The translations under genes and the position numbers were made by a program. A stretch of 22,555 nucleotides of DNA from Chloroflexota bacterium (lineage in GTDB: Bacteria > Chloroflexota > Anaerolineae > J102), in the NCBI GenBank assembly GCA_003353825.1, contig PIVW01000032.1, positions 1 through 22,555 on the forward strand, read 5' to 3'. Under the pieces are notes generated by a model. That model searched no databases. It saw only the letters and a list, made by a program, of their open reading frames with translations, and had not been told where the DNA came from. Position 1 is the first letter of the stretch. Every line of letters begins with the position of its first letter. Positions 1 through 7,828 of the stretch are shown here, in pieces.

Positions 1-68
1 CAGCCACCCGAGATGATGTCACTCTAAACCAACTTGTTTCCACGCCGCTATAAACCTTATCCAGACAC

Positions 69-668
69 ATGTTCAACATCGGTATTGGCGAGATTTTATT
101 CATAGCCATTTTGGCACTGGTCTTCATTGGGCCGGAGAGGCTACCAAAGATCATGCGTCAGATTGGCGTATGGCTTTACCAGATCCGCCTCATCACTCAC
201 GAGTTTACCAGCCAATATTCTGAAGAATTGCGTCCATTACGGGAGTTCCGGGACCTCGCTGATGGCCTGAACCCAGCCAAACAATTTGGTAGTCTGCTGG
301 ACCCAAACGCTCTGCCAAATCAGAAAAACCAGATAGGCTCCGAGCAATCGCAAGATCCGATGTCTCAGATAACATCGGCCGGCGCTGTGGAACAGACTAT
401 TGCGCCGCCTGGTCTGGATGAGGCGAGCGCGACGGCTGCAAACCCTATGTCTCAGATCGCAGCCTCGATGCAGGCGCAGACAGGCTCCGCCGACCAGGAG
501 TTGCCCGTCGACGAAACAAATACGGCAGAAGAGGCACCGGAGACACTGGCGCCAGTGACGTCTCCGATGGATCAAATTGCAGGCGCCATGAAGAGCGTGG
601 CCCCTGCTGCTGTTGAAACAAGCGCTTCATCACCCTCTACCGATTCGACTCCGGAAAGTTCGCCGTAA
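69..668 (+). CDS. tatB: Sec-independent translocase component, TatA/TatB-like
   Basis: The product (199 aa) begins with a short periplasmic N-terminus and one membrane helix (about residues 5-20), followed by the hallmark GPERLP (21-26) and an amphipathic helix to about residue 65. This is the TatA/TatB plan, in which the protein works with TatC to export folded proteins across the cytoplasmic membrane. GPERLP favours TatB over TatA, but Chloroflexota proteins are hard to split, so the symbol is tentative. The tail (about 66-199) is low in basic residues, rich in S/T/A/P/E, and holds three spaced copies of P-M-[S/D]-Q-I at 97-101, 126-130 and 166-170. This tail is longer than in most TatB proteins. 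tatC follows after 9 bp, so the two are probably co-transcribed. I found no convincing promoter in the 68 bases before the start. Confidence 0.88.
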   Translation: MFNIGIGEILFIAILALVFIGPERLPKIMRQIGVWLYQIRLITHEFTSQYSEELRPLREFRDLADGLNPAKQFGSLLDPNALPNQKNQIGSEQSQDPMSQITSAGAVEQTIAPPGLDEASATAANPMSQIAASMQAQTGSADQELPVDETNTAEEAPETLAPVTSPMDQIAGAMKSVAPAAVETSASSPSTDSTPESSP

Positions 669-677
669 GGTTACCTC

Positions 678-1466
678 GTGGAAACTGTAGAAGCCGGACA
701 AGACCACCAACCGATTCTCGAACATCTTTTTGAATTGCGCGACCGCCTGATTAGAGCGGCATTGGCGCTGGTTGTGGGGATGCTCGTGGGCATCATCTTT
801 GCCAAGCCCTTTCTGGAGATCCTTATAGCGCCCCTGGGGGATTTAAGCGTACTGCAGCTTCTCAAGCCGACTGAGAATATCATCGTATATTTCAAAGCCG
901 CGCTCATTCTTGGACTGATACTGGCGGCGCCGGTCATTATCTATCAGATTTTCGCTTTTATAGTACCTGGGTTGACAGATAAAGAGCGGCGGGGCCTGTA
1001 CATGACTTTGCCCTTCGCAGCATTGTTGTTTGCCGCCGGTGTTGCCTTTGCCTCTTTTATCGTTCTACCCTTTACTTTGCGCTACCTGCAGACGTTTTTA
1101 AGTGATTTGTTCAAGGCAGAGTACTCGGTTGGGTATTACTTCTCATTTGTGGGGAATTTCGTACTCTACATCGGCATTGCTTTTGAACTACCATTGGTGA
1201 TGGCGTTATTGGCGCGCCTGGGTCTGGTTACGCCTGAGCAGATACGTAGTACATGGCGTTATGCCATAGTGATCGTGGCAGTAATGGCGGCCGTTATTAC
1301 GCCTACACCTGATCCCATCACCATGTCTATCGTGATGTTGCCCTTGTTAGGTCTCTATGTTCTGGGGATTTTCATGGCACAACTGGTGTATCGGCCCCGT
1401 ACACGCTACGGTGCTGACAAGGGCACCGAATCTGACACGGACGCGAGTGAAGAAGATCATCCTTAA
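678..1466 (+). CDS. tatC: Twin-arginine translocase subunit TatC
   Basis: The 262-aa protein has six predicted membrane helices and the TatC signature segments: HLFELRDRLI near residues 16-25 (signal-peptide recognition region), PGLTDKERR at 97-105, FELPLV at 169-174 and ITPTPDPITM at 207-216. TatC binds the twin-arginine signal peptide and recruits TatA/B for export of folded proteins. The start codon is GTG, preceded by AAGG at 667-670 with 7 nt spacing; that RBS overlaps the stop of the tatB-like gene, so the pair is a tight operon. The C-terminal tail after about residue 240 is hydrophilic and acidic, as expected for a cytoplasmic end. Length is normal for the family. The gene converges on the EamA-type transporter with only 16 bp between stops. 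Confidence 0.97.
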   Translation: METVEAGQDHQPILEHLFELRDRLIRAALALVVGMLVGIIFAKPFLEILIAPLGDLSVLQLLKPTENIIVYFKAALILGLILAAPVIIYQIFAFIVPGLTDKERRGLYMTLPFAALLFAAGVAFASFIVLPFTLRYLQTFLSDLFKAEYSVGYYFSFVGNFVLYIGIAFELPLVMALLARLGLVTPEQIRSTWRYAIVIVAVMAAVITPTPDPITMSIVMLPLLGLYVLGIFMAQLVYRPRTRYGADKGTESDTDASEEDHP

Positions 1467-1468
1467 CT

Positions 1469-1490
1469 AACCTTGATCCGGATCATGGTT
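1469..1490. repeat. 22-bp palindrome between convergent genes
   Basis: Two 11-bp arms meet without a spacer (AACCTTGATCC and GGATCATGGTT) and match with one mismatch. The element lies between the tatC stop and the stop of the opposing transporter gene, and includes that stop codon. It could be a bidirectional transcription end, but there is no T-run on either side, so that role is weakly supported. Confidence 0.4.
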
Positions 1491-2358
1491 TGCGGTTGAC
1501 CAGCCATACACCGCAAAAGATCAGTAACAGTGCGATAAAGTATTCCCAGCGCAGAATTTCGCTTAAGAAAAGAGCACCAAAAGTGACCGCAAAGAGTGGG
1601 ATGACATAGGTGACCATGGTGGTAGGTGTGGCGCCAATGCTTTTTATCAACATAAAGAAGAGCAGATAGGCCACACCTGAACCCAAAATGCCCAACCAGA
1701 TGGCAGAAAACCAGGCTAGCGAGGTCGGGTTCTGTGACAGGGGTTGTTCAAAGATAATGGCCGGGATCAGAATCCAAAGAAAGGCGAATCCAAGCTGTCC
1801 AGTTGTTACCACAGCAGTGGGAAGGTCTCCGAGCCGTTTGCGTGCAAATACAGAGCCGATACCATATCCAGCAGAGGCAACGATCACGGCAATAGATCCG
1901 GCGGTGCGATCGATGCCCTCTCCATTGATGAGGTCTGGTGCAAAGAGGATGAGTACCCCCATAAAACCAACAACGACGCCAATCACTCTGCGCCAGGAAA
2001 GCCGCTCATCGGCAAGAGCAAAATGAGCCAAGATAACGGTGAACAGGGGGACCGTGCTATTCAGAATCGCTGCCATACCAGAGTCGATATAAAGTTCACC
2101 CCATGTGATAAGGGTGAAGGGTACGGTGTTATTGATGAATCCCAGAAAAATCAGAGAAGGAACTGCCCAGCGATAGGCAGAAAAATCGTGTCCCTGGCGC
2201 CTTGCCAACCCAAACATCACCAAGAATCCAAACAGCAAACGTAGAGACACCAGCGTCATCGGCCCGAAGCCACCCAACAGTCCCAACTTGATAAACATGA
2301 ATGAAGAGCCCCATATCGCACTCAGGGCAAGAAACAGCATCGCATCTTGACGTTTCAT
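1483..2358 (-). CDS. EamA/DMT-superfamily permease
   Basis: From the chosen ATG at 2358 the protein is 291 aa with about ten hydrophobic helices arranged as two EamA repeats. It opens with the typical DMT start (M-K-R-Q-D-A-M-L-F-L-A-L, then A-I-W-G-S-S-F), with a second repeat after the midpoint ending near L-I-F-C-G-V-W-L-V-N. Such proteins move small metabolites such as amino acids or nucleotides across the inner membrane; the substrate cannot be told from sequence. The frame stays open upstream to 2547, but those extra 63 residues are not membrane-like, look unlike the family, and partly lie inside an inserted element, so the later start is preferred. No good Shine-Dalgarno precedes it. 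Possible expression signals upstream may have been altered by the insertion at 2497-2625. Confidence 0.88.
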   Translation of the reverse strand: MKRQDAMLFLALSAIWGSSFMFIKLGLLGGFGPMTLVSLRLLFGFLVMFGLARRQGHDFSAYRWAVPSLIFLGFINNTVPFTLITWGELYIDSGMAAILNSTVPLFTVILAHFALADERLSWRRVIGVVVGFMGVLILFAPDLINGEGIDRTAGSIAVIVASAGYGIGSVFARKRLGDLPTAVVTTGQLGFAFLWILIPAIIFEQPLSQNPTSLAWFSAIWLGILGSGVAYLLFFMLIKSIGATPTTMVTYVIPLFAVTFGALFLSEILRWEYFIALLLIFCGVWLVNRKP

Positions 2359-2496
2359 CGATGAAATTACTCGTAGTGTCAATCGTCGGTTGCGCAGTAC
2401 CTCATGAATGCGGGACGGCGGCTCCGATCTCGAAAAGTTTCTCAGTACTCGGGCAACAAAACACTGTCGAATAAGAACGCGAGCTTTTTTGGGATT

Positions 2497-2625
2497 GGCT
2501 CTTTGGGATTTTGCGTGACGAACACGAATCTCGGCCGATGGCACCACTACATCTCGTGGTTAGCGATGTCAGACGCCCAGATAAAGGGCGGTAAAAATCC
2601 GCACCACGCGAAATCCCAGAGAACC
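2497..2625. mobile_element. 129-bp MITE-like element with 8-bp target duplication
   Basis: The ends are 24-bp imperfect inverted repeats (2497-2520 and 2602-2625, 19 of 24 matching) that begin GGCTCTTTGGG / GGTTCTCTGGG when read inward. The identical octamer TTGGGATT flanks the element at 2489-2496 and 2626-2633, as expected for a target-site duplication. Inverted repeats starting GG-YTCT with 8-bp duplications are known from the ISL3 family. There is no room for a transposase, so this would be a non-autonomous derivative. A caution is that the octamer also occurs once inside the left arm (2503-2510). The element lies between the EamA-type gene and the CYTH gene. Confidence 0.75.
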
Positions 2626-2784
2626 TTGGGATTCTATGCGACATGGTCTATGCGTTAGCGTAATCGATCATAACGCCCTTGAGCGTGCGAGGGCAAAGAA
2701 CTGATGCCGTCTGTGCTGAGGTGGCTCGTAACGCAACATGAATATTGTACTACTTGCCATCCCATCCAAAAGATGGAACCTATC

Positions 2785-2815
2785 TTGCCCGCGTAGCCTT
2801 TATATATGTTAAAAT
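2785..2815 (+). promoter_or_regulatory. Candidate promoter for the CYTH gene (extended -10)
   Basis: An extended -10, TG-T-TAAAAT, ends at 2815. A weak -35 (TTGCCC, 2785-2790) sits 19 bp before it. Transcription would start near 2822 and give a leader of about 30 nt before the ATG at 2854. The rest of 2634-2784 shows nothing I can assign. Confidence 0.45.
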
Positions 2816-2853
2816 GTCCTACACGTGAATTTTCTCCTATACATGAGCAAAAC

Positions 2854-3477
2854 ATGAAGTCAAGCGTCGAACTAGAATTGAAATACAGCATCAGTGACGT
2901 GTCAGTTGTTCAACGACTGTTGGCATTGCAAAGTGTCGGACCCTATAAGATGGCTGGATTCAGAAAACAGGTAATACATGACACTTACTATGATACAGCG
3001 ACCAGAGTATTCGCCGCCAGACACTTTGCCTACCGCTTCCGCCGTTGTGATGGAAAGTCCAGCGCCGAACTGAAATCGACAGATAAAGCCGAAGGCAATA
3101 TCCACAGACGGGAAGAAATCGTACTCCATACCGAATCACCAACGCAGATTGATGTCTGGCCTGACAGTCCCGAGCGTGACTTCATTGCTGCTATCTTAGG
3201 AAACGAGGAACTTATCCCGCTGGTTCACATCGAGCAAACCCGACACGCTGCGCCTCTGCTGATAGATGAGTCCGAAGTGGCCGAGTTGAACGTTGACGAA
3301 GTTTATTGGTCGGTCGGGGAGAGAAAATCGAGAGGATGGGTACTGGAGATCGAGATGACGGCCGAAGCATCACAAAGCGATCTTGAATTGATCCATAATG
3401 AGTTGAAGTCATTTCCCGGATTGCTGCCCGAGCACATGTCGAAATATGAACTTGGTCTGGCCATGGTGCAGAGCTAG
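2854..3477 (+). CDS. CYTH-domain protein (triphosphate tunnel metalloenzyme family)
   Basis: From ATG 2854 the product is 207 aa and is a single CYTH domain. Visible hallmarks are E6-x-E8-x-K10 at the N-terminus, DTYYDT near residues 43-48, the paired basic residues of YRFRR, AELKST, an RREEIV strand, VLEIEM and the closing SKYELGL. CYTH proteins bind triphosphates in a tunnel with a divalent metal; members include inorganic triphosphatases, thiamine triphosphatases and class IV adenylate cyclases. The neighbouring CHAD gene points to an inorganic triphosphate/polyphosphate role, though CYTH and CHAD are here separate genes rather than fused. The reading frame is open from 2806, but the E-x-E-x-K motif must lie close to the N-terminus, so the internal ATG is preferred. 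No strong RBS is seen. Confidence 0.88.
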   Translation: MKSSVELELKYSISDVSVVQRLLALQSVGPYKMAGFRKQVIHDTYYDTATRVFAARHFAYRFRRCDGKSSAELKSTDKAEGNIHRREEIVLHTESPTQIDVWPDSPERDFIAAILGNEELIPLVHIEQTRHAAPLLIDESEVAELNVDEVYWSVGERKSRGWVLEIEMTAEASQSDLELIHNELKSFPGLLPEHMSKYELGLAMVQS

Positions 3478-3536
3478 GACGTTGACTATGACAGTTTCTC
3501 TATCCGCTCTGCCTCGGTGTAGAAAGTTGGCCTGAC

Positions 3537-4532
3537 ATGATCCGTGAACAAGACCAAGCGGACGATCCCATTGCGATCGAGGTCGGTGAGGAGTTTCCCC
3601 AACCGCGATCGACATCCTATCAGCTTGATCCCACCGAAGTCTTACCAGTCAGCTTGAAACGTATTCTACTGGAACAGATAGACAGGGCTTACTGGCAACT
3701 AACGGTCCCGCACGATCATCGGGATATGGCGGTGCACGACGCACGTAAATGCTTGAAGAAGACACGAGCAGTGCTGCGCCTTATCCGAGACGAAATGGAT
3801 CCCGAAGTCTACCGCCGTGAGAATATCTTCTGCCGTGATGCAGCTCGTGAACTATCTGCAATGCGCAGTAGTGCGGTGATGGCAGAAACGCTGCATGCGT
3901 TGGATGAGCGCTATCAAGCCCAGTTAGCGCCCGAAGAGATCGAGCCGGAACGCGCGGGGCTCATGGCAATGCATGAGCATGCCTGGCAAGAGCTGGTCAA
4001 TAACGGGGATGTTCTTGTGCCACTGGCTGCAGGTATAGCGCAGGATAGCCTACGGATCCAGAATCTGCTGTTAGAAGTAGAGGACTTTTCGGTGCTCAGA
4101 CGCGGGCTAAAACGATCCTATCGTCGCGGCTACCGCAGCATGCAGGCTGCTTACGCCGATCCCACCACCGTGCGTTTTCATGAGTGGCGAAAGCGTGTCA
4201 AGTATCTGCGTTATCAGATGCGCGTCCTACGACCTCTGTGGGAGGGACCGATGCAATCACTTTGCGGTGAATTGGATGCGCTTTCCGATCTGCTTGGGCT
4301 GGAGCACGATTTGGCGGAATTGTATGGGGTGTTTGTTGCTAACCCCCACATATTTCATCGGGAAAGCCAGATAAACCACCTTGGCCTGCTGATCACGCGG
4401 TATCGTTTCGAACTCCAGGCGGAGGCTCGTGCCCTGGGTTTGCGCGTTTACGCCGAATCGCCGAAGGCCTTTGTAAAGAGATTGTCGGCATACTGGGAGG
4501 CGTTGCAAGCGCAGAAAGCCGACAAGAGTTAG
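3537..4532 (+). CDS. CHAD domain protein
   Basis: The 331-aa product is a helical CHAD (conserved histidine alpha-helical) domain. The two conserved His/Lys/Arg blocks are VHDARKCLKKTRA (H67, K71, K74, K75) and FHEWRKRVKYLRYQ (H215, R218, K219, K222), set in the two halves of the domain. CHAD domains bind polyphosphate through this basic surface and often accompany CYTH proteins or polyphosphate granules. It follows the CYTH gene by 59 bp on the same strand, consistent with one transcription unit. The first 35 or so residues are acidic and probably disordered. It converges on gyrA with 34 bp between stops. No clear RBS precedes the ATG, so the exact start is less certain than the domain. Confidence 0.9.
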   Translation: MIREQDQADDPIAIEVGEEFPQPRSTSYQLDPTEVLPVSLKRILLEQIDRAYWQLTVPHDHRDMAVHDARKCLKKTRAVLRLIRDEMDPEVYRRENIFCRDAARELSAMRSSAVMAETLHALDERYQAQLAPEEIEPERAGLMAMHEHAWQELVNNGDVLVPLAAGIAQDSLRIQNLLLEVEDFSVLRRGLKRSYRRGYRSMQAAYADPTTVRFHEWRKRVKYLRYQMRVLRPLWEGPMQSLCGELDALSDLLGLEHDLAELYGVFVANPHIFHRESQINHLGLLITRYRFELQAEARALGLRVYAESPKAFVKRLSAYWEALQAQKADKS

Positions 4533-4566
4533 GCATCGGTACGAAATTACCTTCCAAGAGCACAAA

Positions 4567-7500
4567 CTACGAAGGCTTCTTCTTACGCCTCACCCGTTTC
4601 TTTATCGCATCAAGGCTGGCCGGTTTCGCTGCGGTGGTTTTCGTGTCGGTCTTACTGCCCTTGGCGCTTGGCGATGTCGTTTTAGGTGTCGTCTTCTTCT
4701 TGCGGGGAGGGGTCTTGGTTGATGTCGTTTTTGGCCGTGTCTTCGAACTCGATCTGCTGCTGGACGAAGTTGTTTTTTTTTGAGTGCCGGCAGTCGTAGC
4801 CGATTTGGCCGTCGGCTTTTTCGCCGGGAAGGGCGATTTCTTGGCGGCGGCGGTAGAGCGGGAGGATGTTCTCCGGGTCTTGGTGGTGGCAGCGGATTTA
4901 GCGCCCTGAGTGCTCTTGCCTGTGCTGCGTGCAGACCGTGTTGAAGCTGAAGTCTCGCCGCTTGTTTTCGCGGAAGAAGCTGCACGTTTACGAGCTGTCG
5001 CCGAAGATGCCGCGGTGGTTTTTTGGGCCGTGCCAGGTTTAGTATCTGTAGTTTTCGCACTACTTTTGGCAGGGCTTTTTTGCCGGGTTGTAAGGGATTC
5101 GGTTGCAGATCGTGAGGTGGAGCCTGTAGATGTTCTTTTGGTTACAGCTTTTGCAGCGGCTGCTGTTGCAGCGGCCGACTTTGCCCTGCGAGTACGTTTT
5201 CGTGGGGCGGGCGGCGGAGGTGGTGGCGGTGGGGTTGTCGAAGTGCCATTGCTATCCTTGACCTTGGGGATAATTAGGGCGAGCAGGCGTTGAACATCGC
5301 CTTCAGCAAGCGTCGAAATGCGACGCCCACGCCCTGCCCTGGCGGCTGCCGGTACATCTTCCAAACGAAGGATACGCATGCCCCCCCGACTAAGAATGAC
5401 AAACATCTCCGGATCGTCATCCACAACCGCCAGGCATTCGACGGCGCCATGATTTTTGGTGAGTTTCATTCCCAGTACGCCACTGCCATATCGTTTCTGC
5501 CTGGGATATCGCCTGACATCTGTGCGAACGCCGTAGCCTTGGGTTGTGAGTATGATAACCTGATATCCGGGCTTGCACACACCAGCCCCGGCGATCTGGT
5601 CACCCGGAGTCATTCTCATGGCCAACACTCCAGCTGCAGAAAGCCCCATCACTCGCGCATCATCCTGAGAAAACCGAATGGCCTGGCCCAGCCGAGTTAT
5701 CAGCAACAGATCGTCTTCACTGTCGCACAAGACCACTGCTGCCAATGCATCCTCTTCCTCGACATTCATCACTATGGGCGAAGTGTGCGCGGCCGACCAC
5801 AGCTCGGAGACGCCAATACGTTTGCAACGACCTTCCTGTGTAATCAGAAATATACTCTGAGTATCTGCCCTATCGCCGTTGATCTCTTCAGGTTGGGAGA
5901 GGGGCAGCATGGCGATGACATCGTCGTCTGATCGCAGATCCGTTATCTCAGCAAAGTGAGTGCCCTCTTCTGTAGGGATCTGATGGATGCGCGTTTGCAC
6001 CGTCTGGCCGGCAGCGGTGAACAGAAACACCGAGTCGCGAGCGGGCGCCGCCGCCATGGCAATTGGGGCATCAGCCACACGTCGGGGCAGCGAGCCACGT
6101 CGACGTCCGGCTAAGGATTGGCGGTAGAAAATACCCTTTTTGGTGAGTAGCGCCAGGACATCTTCGTCGGGCAGAAGCTCGCCCGCCGTTAGCGCCGTGC
6201 CCTGGACTTCGACGATCTGCGTGCGGCGAGCATCCCCATACTTACCTTTGAGTTGCAACAGATCCTCTTTGATAACGGCCAACATTTTTCGGGGATCGGC
6301 CAAAAGATCTACGAGATAAGCGATGCGCGTGAGCAGTGCCTTGTGCTCGGTTTGCAATTTTTCTCTCTCAAGCCGGGAGAGCCGTTTCAGGGGCATATCC
6401 AGAATGGCCTGGGCCTGGATTTCACTCAGTTTGAACTTCTTCATCAAGCGCGTGCGCGCAGTATCTGTATCCGAGCTGCGGCGGATGGTGGCGATGACAT
6501 CATCCAGGTTGGCAAGGGCAATGAGCAGGCCCTCGAGGATGTGTGCTCGTTCTTTGGCGCGGGCCAATTCGTATTCCGAGCGCCGCCTGATGATCTCGCG
6601 GCGATGGTCGATGTAGTGCAGCAACATGCGCTTGAGAGAGAGCAGACGAGGTTCGCCCTCCACAAGAGCTAACATATTCACGCCAAACGTCTGCTGCATT
6701 GGCGTATATTTATAGAGCATTTCCAATATCGCCTTCGGGTCAACATTGCGGGTGACTTCGATGACGATGCGCATGCCCTGTCGATCTGACTCATCTCGAA
6801 GATCGGTGATGCCCTCGATCTTACCATCACGTACCAGATCGGCGATTCGCTCAATCAGACGCGTTTTGTTGGTCTGATAGGGCAGTTCTGTGACAACCAG
6901 GCGGTTGCGATTCCGGCTCATGGCTTCGACATGAACCTTAGCCTGTACCAACAAGCGCCCCCGCCCCCCGGCGTAGGCCTTGGAAATGATATCCTCATGG
7001 CCCTCCTTACCTTCGCGATAGCGATAAACAATGCCACCGGTGGGGAAATCGGGACCTTTGATGAAATGCATCAGATGCTCAAGCGAGATCTCGTCGACGG
7101 CATGATAATGCTCGATGATGAATTCAAGCGCATCGATCACTTCACTCAGATTGTGAGGGGGAATATTGGTCGCCATACCCACGGCGATACCACTGGCGCC
7201 ATTGAGTAGCAGATTGGGTAGGGCAGCAGGCAACACCAGGGGCTCCTGCATGGTTTCATCGAAATTGGGGCCAAAATCAACGGTCTCTTTCTCAAGGTCC
7301 CTAAGCAATTCTTCGGCGATTTCGGTAAGTCGCGCTTCTGTATAGCGCATGGCCGCCGCCCCATCGCCATCCACGGAGCCGAAGTTCCCTTGGCCGTCCA
7401 CCAACGGGTAGCGCATCGAAAAATCCTGTGCCATACGCACCATGGCATCATAGACGGCGGTATCGCCATGGGGATGGAATTTACCCAGGACTTCGCCGAC

Positions 7501-7710
7501 TATGCGCGCGCTCTTGCGGTGAGGTCGTTCATGGCGCAAGCCCATAGCATGCATGGCATAGAGAATGCGGCGGTGGACAGGTTTGAGTCCATCTCGCACG
7601 TCGGGAAGTGCCCGGGCGACGATGACGCTCATAGCATAGTCCAAGTACGCACCGCGCATCTCCAGGTCGATGTCGATAGTATGAACGGTTCCGATATCAG
7701 TCAGGGACAT
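4567..7710 (-). CDS. gyrA: DNA gyrase subunit A (type IIA topoisomerase) with a long basic tail
   Basis: The 1047-aa protein has the complete GyrA/ParC breakage-reunion domain: an N-terminal [14 protein letters not shown] segment, the quinolone-region helix [12 protein letters not shown] (T84 at the position of E. coli Ser83) and catalytic Tyr123 in [11 protein letters not shown] six-bladed C-terminal pinwheel follows (about 505-815). The canonical GyrA box is degenerate (GRRRGS near 535-540), so ParC-like behaviour cannot be excluded. From about residue 820 the family fold ends. An eight-proline run (827-834) leads into 213 residues of K/R/S/T/A-rich sequence ending RRKKKPS. I count 57 Lys/Arg against 5 Asp/Glu from 831 on. 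It looks like histone H1 C-terminal tails and should bind DNA without sequence preference. The gene is downstream of uvrB on the same strand. No Shine-Dalgarno precedes the ATG; the leader there is C-rich. Confidence 0.95.
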   Translation of the reverse strand: MSLTDIGTVHTIDIDLEMRGAYLDYAMSVIVARALPDVRDGLKPVHRRILYAMHAMGLRHERPHRKSARIVGEVLGKFHPHGDTAVYDAMVRMAQDFSMRYPLVDGQGNFGSVDGDGAAAMRYTEARLTEIAEELLRDLEKETVDFGPNFDETMQEPLVLPAALPNLLLNGASGIAVGMATNIPPHNLSEVIDALEFIIEHYHAVDEISLEHLMHFIKGPDFPTGGIVYRYREGKEGHEDIISKAYAGGRGRLLVQAKVHVEAMSRNRNRLVVTELPYQTNKTRLIERIADLVRDGKIEGITDLRDESDRQGMRIVIEVTRNVDPKAILEMLYKYTPMQQTFGVNMLALVEGEPRLLSLKRMLLHYIDHRREIIRRRSEYELARAKERAHILEGLLIALANLDDVIATIRRSSDTDTARTRLMKKFKLSEIQAQAILDMPLKRLSRLEREKLQTEHKALLTRIAYLVDLLADPRKMLAVIKEDLLQLKGKYGDARRTQIVEVQGTALTAGELLPDEDVLALLTKKGIFYRQSLAGRRRGSLPRRVADAPIAMAAAPARDSVFLFTAAGQTVQTRIHQIPTEEGTHFAEITDLRSDDDVIAMLPLSQPEEINGDRADTQSIFLITQEGRCKRIGVSELWSAAHTSPIVMNVEEEDALAAVVLCDSEDDLLLITRLGQAIRFSQDDARVMGLSAAGVLAMRMTPGDQIAGAGVCKPGYQVIILTTQGYGVRTDVRRYPRQKRYGSGVLGMKLTKNHGAVECLAVVDDDPEMFVILSRGGMRILRLEDVPAAARAGRGRRISTLAEGDVQRLLALIIPKVKDSNGTSTTPPPPPPPPAPRKRTRRAKSAAATAAAAKAVTKRTSTGSTSRSATESLTTRQKSPAKSSAKTTDTKPGTAQKTTAASSATARKRAASSAKTSGETSASTRSARSTGKSTQGAKSAATTKTRRTSSRSTAAAKKSPFPAKKPTAKSATTAGTQKKTTSSSSRSSSKTRPKTTSTKTPPRKKKTTPKTTSPSAKGSKTDTKTTAAKPASLDAIKKRVRRKKKPS

Positions 7711-7723
7711 GGGGTGTTAGACC

Positions 7724-7746
7724 GGGGGAGGGTGGGGAGGGTGGGG
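7724..7746 (+). promoter_or_regulatory. Strong G-quadruplex motif next to the gyrA start
   Basis: Five G-tracts are joined by single-base loops (G5-A-G3-T-G4-A-G3-T-G4), an ideal pattern for a very stable parallel G-quadruplex. It lies on the template strand for gyrA, 14 bases before its ATG, so the gyrA mRNA has the C-rich complement where a ribosome site would be expected. A role in gyrA expression or supercoiling sensing is inference. Confidence 0.7.
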
Positions 7747-7756
7747 ATGACAAGGT

Positions 7757-7828
7757 GACCAATTGGCTAAACGACTAATCGACTAAACGACCACGCGACC
7801 AATCGACCACGCGACCAATCAACTAAAC
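7757..7828. repeat. Nine tandem 8-bp units (octamer array)
   Basis: Seventy-two bases divide exactly into nine octamers. In + orientation they are GACCAATT, GGCTAAAC, GACTAATC, GACTAAAC, GACCACGC, GACCAATC, GACCACGC, GACCAATC and AACTAAAC. The consensus is GACYAAHC, with two exact GACCACGC-GACCAATC dimers side by side. The array fills the uvrB-gyrA spacer, and its last unit supplies the uvrB stop codon. Confidence 0.85.

Noticed and set aside
2359..2547. Longer N-terminus for the EamA-type transporter
   Set aside because: The extra 63 residues are not membrane-like and lie partly in the inserted element; the family start fits the ATG at 2358.
2404..2658. Open frame of 84 codons on the + strand upstream of the CYTH gene
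   Set aside because: It runs across the MITE and both target duplications, has no ribosome site and no protein-like features.
4533..4566. Terminator between the convergent CHAD and gyrA genes
   Set aside because: No stem-loop or T-run is visible in the 34 bp.
4910..5293. Open frame of 127 codons opposite the gyrA tail
   Set aside because: Shadow of the low-complexity basic tail; it is V/A-rich with a Gly run, as expected from the reverse complement of that coding sequence.
7757..7828. CRISPR array
   Set aside because: Units are 8 bp and directly abutting, with no spacers.
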